Source of the DNA: JAJTHJ01 sp046316025
GTDB lineage: Bacteria; Pseudomonadota; Gammaproteobacteria; Burkholderiales; Burkholderiaceae_F
DNA: 64,000 bases
Assembly: GCA_046316025.1 (NCBI GenBank)
Contig: JBKCXU010000047.1
Location: 1 to 64,000, forward strand
Direction of reading: 5' to 3'
This document shows, in pieces, positions 28,665 to 37,100 of the stretch. The notes under the pieces are model-generated. The model made no database searches and was not told the origin of the DNA. It saw only the letters and a list, made by a program, of their open reading frames with translations. Every line of letters starts with the position of its first letter. Position 1 is the stretch's first letter. The position numbers and the translations under genes are program-made.

Positions 28665-28755
28665 CCCTCACCCGGCCGCTCCGCGGCCACCCTCTCCCGG
28701 GGGCAGAGGGTTGGTAAAAGCCCCTCTCCCGCCGGGAGAGGGGTTGGGGTGAGGG
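28665..28755. repeat. REP-like palindromic repeat, copy 2
   Basis: CCCTCACCC to GGGTGAGGG with inner CCCTCTCCCGG and CCGGGAGAGGGG, flanked by TCTT and AAGA so that the outer inverted repeat reaches 13 bp. Lies upstream of argG, between it and the Bug-family gene. Confidence 0.88.
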
Positions 28756-28802
28756 AAGAACGCAGCCACGAAGGAACACATCGGCACCCGTTACAAGCAT
28801 CG

Positions 28803-29948
28803 TCAATCGAGCTTCGCCCCGCTGCGCCTTATCACCGGCTGCCAGCGCGCCCGCTCGGCTTGCATGAAGGCGGCAAAGGCTTCGGGCGTGCCGCCGACTG
28901 GGTCCCAGCCGGCGGCTTCGATGCGTGGCTTGAGTTCCGGCGAGTGCAGCAGCGCGTCGATCTCGCGGTTCAAACGCTCGACGATCGGGCGCGGCGTGCC
29001 CGCGGGGGCGACAAAGCCGTTCCAGGCAATGGCCTCAAAGCGTGCAAAGCCGCTCTCGGCGACGGTCGGCAGCGTCGGCATCCCGTGCCAGCGCGTGCGG
29101 CTCGTCACCGCCAGCGCCTTGATGCGCTTGGCTTGCAGCAGCGGCAGCAGCGAAGTCGGGTTGCTCATGATCGCCTGCACCTCGCCCGCCGCCACCGCTT
29201 GTACCGCGGGCGGCGCACCGTTGAACGGGATGTGGACGATGAAGAGATTCGCCTCGACCTTGAGTAGTTCCATCGCCAGATGCGAGGCGCTGCCGTTGCC
29301 GATGGAGGCGTAGTTCAACTGGCCGGGCCGGGCGCGCACGTACGCGAGGAAGTCGGCAAACGTATTGATCGGCAGCGCCGCATTGACCGCGAGCAAATTC
29401 GGCGCACTGCCGACCAGCACGATGGGCGCGAGATCGGTCGCCGGGTCGTAGGGCAGCTTGGCGTACAGGTAGGGCGCGGTGGCGAGCGGCCCGGTGAACG
29501 ACAGACCGATCGTGTAGCCGTCTGGCGCGGCCTTGGCGACTTCGTTGGTGCCGACGGTTCCGCCGGCCTGCGCGCGGTTGTCCGGCACCACCGGCTGGCC
29601 GAGCCGCTCGCGCAGCTTGTCGGCAATCAGTCGGCCCAGCACGTCGATGGACGAACCGGGCGGCGCGGTCAGCACCATCCGGATGGGTTTGGTGGGCCAG
29701 GATTGGGCGCGGCTGCTGCTCGCGACGGCGAGCGCAGCGGCTGCGCCTACAGCGAGAAAGCGTCGCCGCCCGCTCCGCGGTCGTTCCCGCGGAAGCGGGA
29801 ACCCAGTGCGCTGTCGCAAAGTCGATGAGGCGGGGACGAATGGTGTCGTCAGGCGGCTCGCGATACGCGCCGTGCCATCCGTAGCGCGCTCACCCTTCGG
29901 CTGAGGCGCGAAAACGCTGCAAGTGACGGAAACGGCATTGACCCTCAT
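28803..29948 (-). CDS. Tripartite tricarboxylate transporter receptor, Bug/TctC family
   Basis: Mature part of about 300 residues beginning SWPTKPIRMVLTAPPGSSIDVLGRLIADKL, the hallmark of Bug periplasmic binding proteins; FNGAPPAVQAVAAGEVQAIMSN and SRTRWHGMPTLPTVAESGF are family blocks. The signal peptide is RRRFLAVGAAAALAVASSSRAQ. The start is unclear: a palindromic repeat (29783-29809) encodes TGFPLPRE just before the signal, and upstream starts are ATG at 29948 (used here), TTG at 29819 or TTG at 30002. No tctA/tctB nearby, as is common for orphan Bug proteins. Ligand unknown. Confidence 0.8.
   Translation of the reverse strand: MRVNAVSVTCSVFAPQPKGERATDGTARIASRLTTPFVPASSTLRQRTGFPLPRERPRSGRRRFLAVGAAAALAVASSSRAQSWPTKPIRMVLTAPPGSSIDVLGRLIADKLRERLGQPVVPDNRAQAGGTVGTNEVAKAAPDGYTIGLSFTGPLATAPYLYAKLPYDPATDLAPIVLVGSAPNLLAVNAALPINTFADFLAYVRARPGQLNYASIGNGSASHLAMELLKVEANLFIVHIPFNGAPPAVQAVAAGEVQAIMSNPTSLLPLLQAKRIKALAVTSRTRWHGMPTLPTVAESGFARFEAIAWNGFVAPAGTPRPIVERLNREIDALLHSPELKPRIEAAGWDPVGGTPEAFAAFMQAERARWQPVIRRSGAKLD
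29783..29809. repeat. Palindromic repeat, half copy at the 5-prime end of the Bug gene
   Basis: 27 bp identical to 56243-56269 inside ctaA. Contains the palindrome TTCCCGCGGAAGCGGGAA followed by CCCAGTGC. On the minus strand it is read as TGFPLPRE, in the same phase as in ctaA. Confidence 0.9.
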
Positions 29949-30059
29949 GAGGCAGAAGCGGTCGATGTTCGAGTTCAACCTACCGCGGAGCGCCGTGGAC
30001 AACGCTGGCCGGTCGCGGCCAGGCGGCGCCCGCCGTTTCGGATCGCAACGAGCGAAAGG

Positions 30060-30515
30060 CTAGGCAGCACCGGGGTGCCTCAGTTCGGTGACCGAAACAC
30101 AAAAGCTCTCGTTGCCCGGCATGCGACCCTGCGCATGCCCGACCACTTTGAAACCCGCTTTTCTGTAGGCAGAGATGGCGGCTTCATTGCCATCCAGGAC
30201 TTCGGCGCTGAGGGGGCCTCTGGTCTCCTCCAGCGCGGCTTGAATCAGCGATGTGCCAATGCCCTTACCGTACGAGACGGGGTCGATGTACAGCCAGGCA
30301 AGCTCTTCGGTGGTGAATGCGACGAAGCCGACAACTCCGTCGCCGAGGACCGCAACGCGAATCTCGTAATCGTGGAAGCCCTCGTTCTCGGCGGTCTGCG
30401 CGAGGGTCAAATACGCAGCATCCAGGCCGGCCGCCGCCAACTCATCGCGTCGGGCGGCGTCGTGGATCGCACAGACGCGTTCCCAGTCGCCTGAGGTGTA
30501 CGGACGGATGTTCAC
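30060..30515 (-). CDS. GNAT family N-acetyltransferase
   Basis: 151 residues from GTG at 30515 (VNIRPYTSGDWERVCAIHDAARRDEL). Acetyl-CoA motif A is LYIDPVSYGKGIGTSLIQAALEE at about residues 79-101, followed by ISAYRKAGFKVVGHAQGRM. An ATG at 30554 would overlap the argF stop and add 13 residues; either start gives coupling to argF. Substrate unknown; position right after argF is suggestive only. Confidence 0.85.
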   Translation of the reverse strand: MNIRPYTSGDWERVCAIHDAARRDELAAAGLDAAYLTLAQTAENEGFHDYEIRVAVLGDGVVGFVAFTTEELAWLYIDPVSYGKGIGTSLIQAALEETRGPLSAEVLDGNEAAISAYRKAGFKVVGHAQGRMPGNESFCVSVTELRHPGAA

Positions 30516-30543
30516 TGTGCCGTCTCTCTGCCGGATCAAGGGA

Positions 30544-31467
30544 TCAGTGCACATCTCGCCCCAACAGCAAGAACTCCATCAACGCCTTCTGCACGTGCAG
30601 GCGGTTTTCGGCTTCGTCCCACACCACGGACTGCGGGCCGTCCATCACCTCGGCGGCGACTTCCTCGCCGCGGTGCGCGGGCAAACAGTGCATGAAGAGT
30701 GCCTCGGGCTTGGCTGCGCGCATCGCCGCGGCATCGACGATCCAGTCGGCAAAGGCGGCGCGACGGGCTTCGTTTTCCGCCTCATAGCCCATGCTGGTCC
30801 ACACGTCGGTGGTCACGAGGTCGGCGCCGGTTGCGGCCTCGCGCGGGCTGGCGCAGACCTGCACGTGCGCGCCGGCGGGCGCGAGCGCCGGGTCGAGCGC
30901 GTAGCCGGGCGGCGTGGACACGCGCACCGTGAAGCCCAGCAGCTTCGCCGCAGCGAGCCACGTGTAAGCCATGTTGTTGGCGTCGCCGATCCACGCCACC
31001 GTGCGGCCGGCAATCGGCCCGCGGTGCTCGATGAAGGTGAAGATGTCGGCCAGGATCTGGCAGGGGTGGTATTCGTTGGTGAGGCCATTGATCACCGGCA
31101 CGCGCGAGTGCGCGGCAAAGCGCTCGATCTTCGCCTGCTCGAAGGTGCGGATCATCACCACGTCCACCATGCGCGAGATCACGCGCGCGGTGTCTTCGAT
31201 GGGTTCCGCGCGGCCCAGTTGCGAGTCGCCGGTGGTCAGATGGATCACCGAGCCGCCCATCTGGTACATGCCCGCCTCGAAGCTCACGCGCGTGCGGGTG
31301 GAGGCTTTCTCGAACACCATCGCCAGCGTGCGGTCGGACAGTGGCTGGTAGAACTCGTAGCGCTTGAAGCGACCCTTGATCACGGCGCTGCGGGCGAAGA
31401 CGTGCTCCAGTTCGTCGCGGGTGAAGTCTTCGAGTTTGAGGAAGTGACGGATGACGGGGTGGGTCAC
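30544..31467 (-). CDS. argF: Ornithine carbamoyltransferase
   Basis: 307 residues. Makes citrulline from ornithine and carbamoyl phosphate. Carbamoyl-phosphate site KASTRTRVSF, then GLTNEYHPCQILADI and the ornithine-binding MHCLPAHRGEEV are all intact. ATG at 31467. Downstream of argD, with a REP-like repeat between, and upstream of the GNAT gene. Confidence 0.96.
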   Translation of the reverse strand: MTHPVIRHFLKLEDFTRDELEHVFARSAVIKGRFKRYEFYQPLSDRTLAMVFEKASTRTRVSFEAGMYQMGGSVIHLTTGDSQLGRAEPIEDTARVISRMVDVVMIRTFEQAKIERFAAHSRVPVINGLTNEYHPCQILADIFTFIEHRGPIAGRTVAWIGDANNMAYTWLAAAKLLGFTVRVSTPPGYALDPALAPAGAHVQVCASPREAATGADLVTTDVWTSMGYEAENEARRAAFADWIVDAAAMRAAKPEALFMHCLPAHRGEEVAAEVMDGPQSVVWDEAENRLHVQKALMEFLLLGRDVH

Positions 31468-31513
31468 GGCAGTTTCCCCTCGTTGAGCAATCGGCTCCGC
31501 AGCCGGCGGTCTT

Positions 31514-31600
31514 CCCTCACCCGGCGCTTCGCGCCACCCTCTCCCGGTGGGAGAGGGTTGAAAGGCCCCTCTCCCCCCGGGAGAGGGGTTGGGGTGAGGG
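31514..31600. repeat. REP-like palindromic repeat, copy 3
   Basis: CCCTCACCC to GGGTGAGGG, with CCCTCTCCCGG and CCGGGAGAGGGG inside, in the argD-argF spacer. Flanking CTT and AAG extend the outer inverted repeat. Such a hairpin in a polycistronic mRNA may mark a processing or stability boundary (inference). Confidence 0.88.
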
Positions 31601-31637
31601 AAGACCGCCCCAAGCGAAGTCCGTGCGCCGCAATCAT

Positions 31638-32813
31638 CTACGCAGCCCCCAAAAACCGCCGCACCAACGGCGCCAGCCGCGCGACGATCTCATCGGCTTC
31701 GCCTTCGTCGATCACCAGCGGCGGCAGCAGGCGAATCACCTTGTCCTGCGTGACGTTGATGAGCAACTTCGCCTCCAGCGCCTGCTTGACGAGTTGGCCG
31801 CAAGGGCGATCCAGTTCGATGCCGAGCATCAAGCCGCGCCCGCGGATCGACAGCACGCCGACCACGCCCGCCAGCGCAGAGGCAAAGCCCGCGCGCAGTC
31901 GCTCGCCCTGCGCGGCGGCGTTGGCGAGCAGGCCTTCTTCTTCAATGATCCGCAGCGTCTCCAACCCCGCGCGGCAAGCCAGCGGCCCGCCGCCGAAGGT
32001 GCTGCCGTGCGTGCCGGGGCCGAACACGCCCGCCGCCCGCCCGCGCGCCAGCACCGCGCCGATGGGCACGCCGGAGCCCAGCCCCTTGGCGAGCGTGATC
32101 ACGTCGGGCGCGATGTCCGCCCACTGGTAACCGAACCACTTGCCGGTGCGCGCGATGCCGCTTTGCACCTCGTCGATCATCAGAAGCCAGCCACGCTCAT
32201 CGCACAGCCGGCGCAGCGCGCGCAGATAGTCGAGGTCGGCGACCTGGATGCCGCCTTCGCCTTGCAGCACTTCGAGCCAGATGGCGCGGATGCGTGCATC
32301 GGCCGCACCGGCGCGCTCGATGGCCGCCAGATCGTCGTACGGCACGCGGATGAAGCCGGAGGGCAGCGGGTCGAAACCTTTGCGCGCCTTCTCGCTGCCG
32401 GTGGCGGCGAGCGTGGCGAGCGTGCGGCCATGCCAGGCGCGCTCCATCACCAGCGTCTGCGCGTTGGCTTCGCCCTGCTGGTGGCCGAACAGCCGCACGA
32501 GCTTGAGCGCCCCCTCGTTGGCCTCGCTGCCGCTGTTGGCGAAGAACACCTCGCTCATGCCCGACAGCACGCACAGCCACTCGGCCAGTTGCTCCTGCTC
32601 CAGCACACGGTAGATGTTGGAAGTGTGGATCAGCCGGCCCGCCTGCTCCGCCAGCGCGGCGACGAACTTCGGATGCGCATGGCCGAGCCCGTTGACGGCG
32701 ATGCCGGCCAGCGCGTCCAGATAAGCGATGCCCTGCTCGTCGTACAGCCACGCGCCCTGGCCGTGGGTGAACGCCACCGGCAGCCGGGCGTAGGTGTTCA
32801 TCAGATGGGACAT
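31638..32813 (-). CDS. argD: Acetylornithine aminotransferase
   Basis: 391 residues. Class III PLP aminotransferase converting N-acetylglutamate semialdehyde to N-acetylornithine. PLP Lys243 in ITLAKGLGSGVPIGA; FFANSGSEANEGALKL and MIDEVQSGIARTGKWF are typical. Start ATG at 32813 gives MSHLMNTYARLPVAF, the usual N-terminus. A 12-bp stem with a T run lies only 17 bases upstream in its leader, suggesting transcription attenuation. Divergent from leuS. Confidence 0.95.
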   Translation of the reverse strand: MSHLMNTYARLPVAFTHGQGAWLYDEQGIAYLDALAGIAVNGLGHAHPKFVAALAEQAGRLIHTSNIYRVLEQEQLAEWLCVLSGMSEVFFANSGSEANEGALKLVRLFGHQQGEANAQTLVMERAWHGRTLATLAATGSEKARKGFDPLPSGFIRVPYDDLAAIERAGAADARIRAIWLEVLQGEGGIQVADLDYLRALRRLCDERGWLLMIDEVQSGIARTGKWFGYQWADIAPDVITLAKGLGSGVPIGAVLARGRAAGVFGPGTHGSTFGGGPLACRAGLETLRIIEEEGLLANAAAQGERLRAGFASALAGVVGVLSIRGRGLMLGIELDRPCGQLVKQALEAKLLINVTQDKVIRLLPPLVIDEGEADEIVARLAPLVRRFLGAA

Positions 32814-32828
32814 GGGTCGCAACGCCAA

Positions 32829-32864
32829 TGAAAAACGCGGCGCGCGAGGGAAGCGCGCCGCGTT
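32829..32864 (-). terminator. Intrinsic terminator in the argD leader (candidate attenuator)
   Basis: Perfect 12-bp stem AACGCGGCGCGC (32834-32845) and GCGCGCCGCGTT (32853-32864) with loop GAGGGAA. On the minus strand the stem is followed by TTTTTC, a proper terminator, and it points at argD 17 bases further on. No minus-strand gene lies between it and leuS, so it must sit in the argD transcript leader. Confidence 0.75.
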
Positions 32865-32878
32865 CAGGCGAGTTTACC

Positions 32879-32913
32879 GTTGTCTGTTCAACCGACAACC
32901 GACAACCGACGAC
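32879..32913 (+). repeat. Heptanucleotide repeat locus 3 (argD-leuS spacer)
   Basis: Heptads GTTGTCT, GTTCAAC, CGACAAC, CGACAAC, CGACGAC in exact phase. The first part is complementary to the later part, so a hairpin can form. Same unit family as loci 2 and 4. Confidence 0.8.
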
Positions 32914-32921
32914 CCCCTACC

Positions 32922-32927
32922 TATAAT
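32922..32927 (+). promoter_or_regulatory. Putative -10 element of leuS
   Basis: Consensus TATAAT 31 bp before the leuS ATG. The region 17 bp further upstream is inside the heptad array and has no TTGACA match, so the -35 is either absent or supplied by an activator. Confidence 0.5.
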
Positions 32928-32957
32928 CGCCCGACTCTCTCAGCCCCACCCTTCCCC

Positions 32958-35588
32958 ATGAACGAGAAGTACAACGCGCAAGACGTCGAGGCCGCGGCGC
33001 AGGCGCATTGGCGCGCGGTCGATGCGTACCGCGCGGTCGAGGGCGCGGTAGACGCCAGCGGCAAAGCCAAGCCCAAGTTCTACGTCTGCTCGATGCTGCC
33101 GTACCCCAGCGGCAAGCTGCACATGGGGCACGTGCGCAACTACACGCTAAACGACGTGCTGTATCGCATCCTGCGCATGCGCGGGTACAACGTGATGACG
33201 CCGATGGGCTGGGATGCCTTCGGCCTGCCGGCGGAAAACGCCGCCATCGACAAGGGCATCGCACCCGAGCAGTGGACCCGCGCCAACATCGCCGACATGA
33301 AGGCGCAGATGCAGCCGCTGGGGCTGGCCTTCGACTGGAGCCGCGAAGTCGCCACCTGCGACCCCGAGTACTACAAGTGGAATCAGTGGCTGTTCCTGAA
33401 GATGCTGGAAAATGGCGTCGCCTATCGCAAGACGCAGATCGTCAACTGGGATCCGGTCGACAACACAGTGCTCGCCAACGAGCAGGTGATCGACGGCCGC
33501 GGCTGGCGTTCGGGCGCGGTGGTGGAGCGGCGTGAGATCCCCGGCTACTACCTGAAGATCACCGCCTACGCCGACGAGTTGCTGGCCGCGCTGGAGAAGC
33601 TCGACTGGCCGCCGCAGGTGAAGAGCATGCAGGAGAACTGGATCGGCAAGAGCGTCGGGGTGAACTTCGGCTTCCCTTACGCGATCGACGGCGAAGAGAA
33701 ACTGCTGCGGGTGTTCACGACGCGTGCAGACACGATCATGGGCGTGACCTTTGTTGCCATCGCCGCCGAGCATCCGCTGGCCGCGCGGCTGGCGCAGGGG
33801 CGGCCGGAGATCGCGGCTTTCATCGACGAGTGCAAGAAGGGTGGGGTCGCCGAGGCCGATCTCGCGACGATGGAAAAGAAAGGTATTGCCACCGGCTTCA
33901 CGGTCGTCCATCCCCTGACCAGCGAGCCTGTACCGGTGTGGATCGGCAACTACGTGCTGATGGGCTATGGCGAAGGCGCGGTGATGGGCGTGCCGGCACA
34001 CGACGAACGCGACTTTGCCTTTGCCATGAAGTACGGGCTGCCGATCAAGCAGGTGATCGCGGTGCCGGGCGAGACCTTCTCGCTCGACGGCTGGCAGGAG
34101 TGGTACGCGGACAAACAGCGTGGGGTTTGCGCGGCGTCCGGCAAGTACGACGGCCTCGGCTACGCCGCCGCGACCGACGCCATCGCCGCCGACCTGCGCG
34201 CGAAGGGCCTGGGCGACAAGCAGGTCCAGTGGCGCTTGCGCGACTGGGGGGTCAGCCGCCAGCGCTACTGGGGCACGCCGATCCCGATCATCCACTGCGC
34301 CGACTGCGGCCCGGTGCCGGTACCCGAGCAGGACTTGCCCGTGCTGCTGCCGACCCACCACGTGCCCGACGGCAGCGGCAATCCGCTTACCAAGGACGAG
34401 AGTTTTCTCAAGTGCGTCTGTCCGTGCTGCGGCCAGCCGGCGCGGCGCGAGACGGATACGTTGGACACCTTCGTCGACTCGTCCTGGTACTACATGCGCT
34501 ACTGCTCGCCGGACGCGGCCGACCGGATGGTGGACGAGCGCAACGACTACTGGATGCCGATGGATCAGTACATCGGCGGTATCGAGCACGCAGTGCTGCA
34601 TCTGCTGTACGCGCGCTTCTGGACCAAGGTGATGCGCGACCTGGGGCTGGTCAAGTTCGACGAGCCGTTCTCGCGCCTCTTCACCCAAGGCATGCTGCTC
34701 AACGACTGCTACTACCGCGAGGACGCGGCCAGCAAGAAGCGCTGGTTCTACCCGAGTGAGGTGCAGGTCAGCACCGACGAGCGCGGCCGGCCGACCGGCG
34801 CGGTGGCCAAGGAGGACGGCCAGCCTGTGCTGTTGGGCGGCATCGAGAAGATGTCGAAGAGCAAGAACAACGTGGTCGAGCCGAAAGACGTGATCGAGCG
34901 CTACGGCGCGGACACGGCGCGCGCCTTTGTGATGTTCGCCGGCCCGCCGGATCAGAGTGCCGCCTGGTCGGACTCGGGCGCGGAGGGCGTGTTCCGCTTC
35001 CTGCGCCGGCTGTGGACCTACTGCCACACGCAGGCGGCCGCTGTTGCGGCTGCGCCGGCGCTGGACGGGCTGGAGTTGTCCGCGGAACTGAAGACCCTGC
35101 GCCGCGAGATCTACGCCCGGCTCAAGCAGGCCGACTTCGACTACGCGCGGATGCAGTACAACACCGTCGTCTCCGCCGCGATGATCATGCTCAACGCGCT
35201 GGACGCGGCCAAGCTCGGCGCGGAGCCGGGGGCGCGCGCGGTGCAGCGCGAGAGCCTGTCGATCCTGCTGCGCGTGCTCTACCCGATCGCCCCGCACATC
35301 ACCCATGCGCTGTGGAACGAACTCGGCTATGCCGCGCAGATGGGCGACCTGCTCGATGCGCCCTGGCCGCAACCCGACGCCGCCGCGCTGCTGCAGGACG
35401 AAATCGAGATCGCCGTGCAGGTCAACGGCAAACTGCGCGGCGCGATCCGCGTGCCGGCCGCGGCCGACGACTCCGCGATCACCGCCGCCGCGCTGGCCGA
35501 CGCCAATGTCGCCAGGTTCGTAGCCGGCCAGCCCTTGAAGTTTTCCAAGGTGCTGCGCAACCGCAATCTGATGACGCTGGCGGTCTAG
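32958..35588 (+). CDS. leuS: Leucyl-tRNA synthetase
   Basis: 876 residues, complete class Ia enzyme. HIGH-type motif HMGH at residues 55-58 (KLHMGHVRN), editing domain (CP1) with TTRADTIMGVTF, KMSKS at 631-635, then anticodon-binding and C-terminal domains ending LKFSKVLRNRNLMTLAV. The CVCPCCGQPARR stretch near residue 490 is a Cys cluster of the zinc-like insertion. First gene of leuS-lptE-holA-proA, with 3-bp gaps or overlaps, a common betaproteobacterial order. Confidence 0.97.
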   Translation: MNEKYNAQDVEAAAQAHWRAVDAYRAVEGAVDASGKAKPKFYVCSMLPYPSGKLHMGHVRNYTLNDVLYRILRMRGYNVMTPMGWDAFGLPAENAAIDKGIAPEQWTRANIADMKAQMQPLGLAFDWSREVATCDPEYYKWNQWLFLKMLENGVAYRKTQIVNWDPVDNTVLANEQVIDGRGWRSGAVVERREIPGYYLKITAYADELLAALEKLDWPPQVKSMQENWIGKSVGVNFGFPYAIDGEEKLLRVFTTRADTIMGVTFVAIAAEHPLAARLAQGRPEIAAFIDECKKGGVAEADLATMEKKGIATGFTVVHPLTSEPVPVWIGNYVLMGYGEGAVMGVPAHDERDFAFAMKYGLPIKQVIAVPGETFSLDGWQEWYADKQRGVCAASGKYDGLGYAAATDAIAADLRAKGLGDKQVQWRLRDWGVSRQRYWGTPIPIIHCADCGPVPVPEQDLPVLLPTHHVPDGSGNPLTKDESFLKCVCPCCGQPARRETDTLDTFVDSSWYYMRYCSPDAADRMVDERNDYWMPMDQYIGGIEHAVLHLLYARFWTKVMRDLGLVKFDEPFSRLFTQGMLLNDCYYREDAASKKRWFYPSEVQVSTDERGRPTGAVAKEDGQPVLLGGIEKMSKSKNNVVEPKDVIERYGADTARAFVMFAGPPDQSAAWSDSGAEGVFRFLRRLWTYCHTQAAAVAAAPALDGLELSAELKTLRREIYARLKQADFDYARMQYNTVVSAAMIMLNALDAAKLGAEPGARAVQRESLSILLRVLYPIAPHITHALWNELGYAAQMGDLLDAPWPQPDAAALLQDEIEIAVQVNGKLRGAIRVPAAADDSAITAAALADANVARFVAGQPLKFSKVLRNRNLMTLAV

Positions 35589-35591
35589 CCG

Positions 35592-36080
35592 ATGCGCCGC
35601 CGCGGCCTGCTGCTCGGCTCTACCTTCGCGTTCGGCTTGAGCGCCTGCGGTTTTCGCCTGCGCGGCTCGGCCACGCTGCCGTTCGAGACGCTGTATCTCG
35701 CGCTGCCGGCCAACTCTTCGTTCGGCGCGGAACTCGCGCGCAACCTGCGCGCCGGCACCAACGTCAAGCTCGTGGACAAGCGCGAAGAAGCGCAGGCCAT
35801 CCTCGAAATCGGCGCCGACACGCGCGACCGCGAAGTGGTCTCGGTCAACGCGCAAGGCCAGGTGCGCGAGGTGCGCCTGCGGCAAACGGTGAGTGTTCGC
35901 GTCACCGACGGCAAGGGGAAGGACTTCCTCCCGAGCACCACGCTCTTCACCCGCCGCGACGTGAGCTACGACGAGCGGCAGGTGCTCGCCAGCCAGGCCG
36001 AGGAGTCGCTGATCTACCGCGACATGCAGACCGACCTCGTGCAGCAACTGCTGCGGCGGCTGTCGGCGTTGCAGCCGTAG
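35592..36080 (+). CDS. lptE: LPS-assembly lipoprotein LptE
   Basis: 162 residues. Lipobox LSAC with Cys19 then GFRLRGSATLPFETLYLALP, the LptE signature. It is the outer-membrane plug partner of LptD in lipopolysaccharide export. Gap of 3 bp to leuS and 3 bp to holA; this synteny supports the call. Confidence 0.92.
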   Translation: MRRRGLLLGSTFAFGLSACGFRLRGSATLPFETLYLALPANSSFGAELARNLRAGTNVKLVDKREEAQAILEIGADTRDREVVSVNAQGQVREVRLRQTVSVRVTDGKGKDFLPSTTLFTRRDVSYDERQVLASQAEESLIYRDMQTDLVQQLLRRLSALQP

Positions 36081-36083
36081 GCG

Positions 36084-37100
36084 ATGCAAATCAAGCTCGA
36101 CGCCCTGGCCGCGCACCTGGCGCGCGGTGCGCTCAAGCCCGTGTACACGGTCAGCGGCGACGAGCCGCTGCTGGCGATCGAGGCGGCCGACGCCATCCGC
36201 GCCGCCGCCCGGCAAGCCGGCTACAGCGAGCGCGAAGTCGTGCACGCCGATGCGCGCAGCGACTGGTCGCAACTGCTGGGCGCGGCGGCGGGGTTGTCGC
36301 TCTTCGCGAGCAAACGCGTCCTCGACATCCGCCTGCCGAGCGGCAAGCCCGGCAAGATGGGCGCCGAGGCGCTGGCTGCGCTCGCCGCCGGCGCCGGCGA
36401 CGATCTGCTGCTGATCGCGCTGCCCAAACTTGATCGCAAGGCGCGCGAAGCGGCCTGGCCCACGGCGCTCGACCGTGCCGGCGTATGGGTCGATGTGCCC
36501 AAGGTCGAGCGCGACGCGCTGCCGGCGTGGATCGCCGCGCGGCTGGCGCGCCAGCAGCAGCAGGCGCCGCGCGAGGCGCTGGAGTTCATCGCCGACCGCG
36601 TCGAGGGCAACCTTCTCGCCGCGCATCAGGAGATCCAGAAGCTGGCACTGCTGCACCCCGCGGGCACGTTGACGCTGGAGCAGGTAACCGACAGCGTGCT
36701 CAACGTCGCCCGCTACGAAGTCTTCGGCCTGCCGCTGGCGATGCTCGCCGGCGACCGCAAGCGCGTGCTGCGCACGATGGACGGGCTGCGCGCCGAGGGC
36801 GAACCCTTGCCGCTGGTGCTGTGGGCGATTGCCGAAGAGGTGCGCACGCTGCTGCGCGTGCGCGCGGCGCTGGATCGCGGCGAGAGTTATGCGCAGGCGG
36901 CGCGCGCGGTGTGGGTGCGGCGCGAGAAAGAAGCCGCCACCCAGCGCGCGGTGCAGCGGCTGGATACGCCGCGCCTGACCAAGCTGCTCGCGCGCTGCGC
37001 GGTGGCGGACCGCGCCTTCAAGGGCCTGCGTCCGCGCGAGGCCGACAGCGACCCGTGGCTAGAATTGACCGACATCGCGCTCACCGTCGCCTCCGCATGA
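36084..37100 (+). CDS. holA: DNA polymerase III subunit delta
   Basis: 338 residues. Clamp-loader delta subunit that opens the beta clamp. N-terminal degenerate AAA domain (VYTVSGDEPLLAIEAADAIRAAARQAGY), central QREALEFIADRVEGNLLAAHQEIQKLALL-type helices and C-terminal collar domain. Family features match HolA and the position after lptE is standard. ATGA overlap with proA. Confidence 0.92.
   Translation: MQIKLDALAAHLARGALKPVYTVSGDEPLLAIEAADAIRAAARQAGYSEREVVHADARSDWSQLLGAAAGLSLFASKRVLDIRLPSGKPGKMGAEALAALAAGAGDDLLLIALPKLDRKAREAAWPTALDRAGVWVDVPKVERDALPAWIAARLARQQQQAPREALEFIADRVEGNLLAAHQEIQKLALLHPAGTLTLEQVTDSVLNVARYEVFGLPLAMLAGDRKRVLRTMDGLRAEGEPLPLVLWAIAEEVRTLLRVRAALDRGESYAQAARAVWVRREKEAATQRAVQRLDTPRLTKLLARCAVADRAFKGLRPREADSDPWLELTDIALTVASA

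Noticed and set aside
33147..36656. A very long minus-strand open frame (over 1100 codons) across leuS, lptE and holA
   Set aside because: It is antisense to three well-conserved genes, has the Arg/His/Gly/Gln-rich composition of high-GC shadow frames and no family features.
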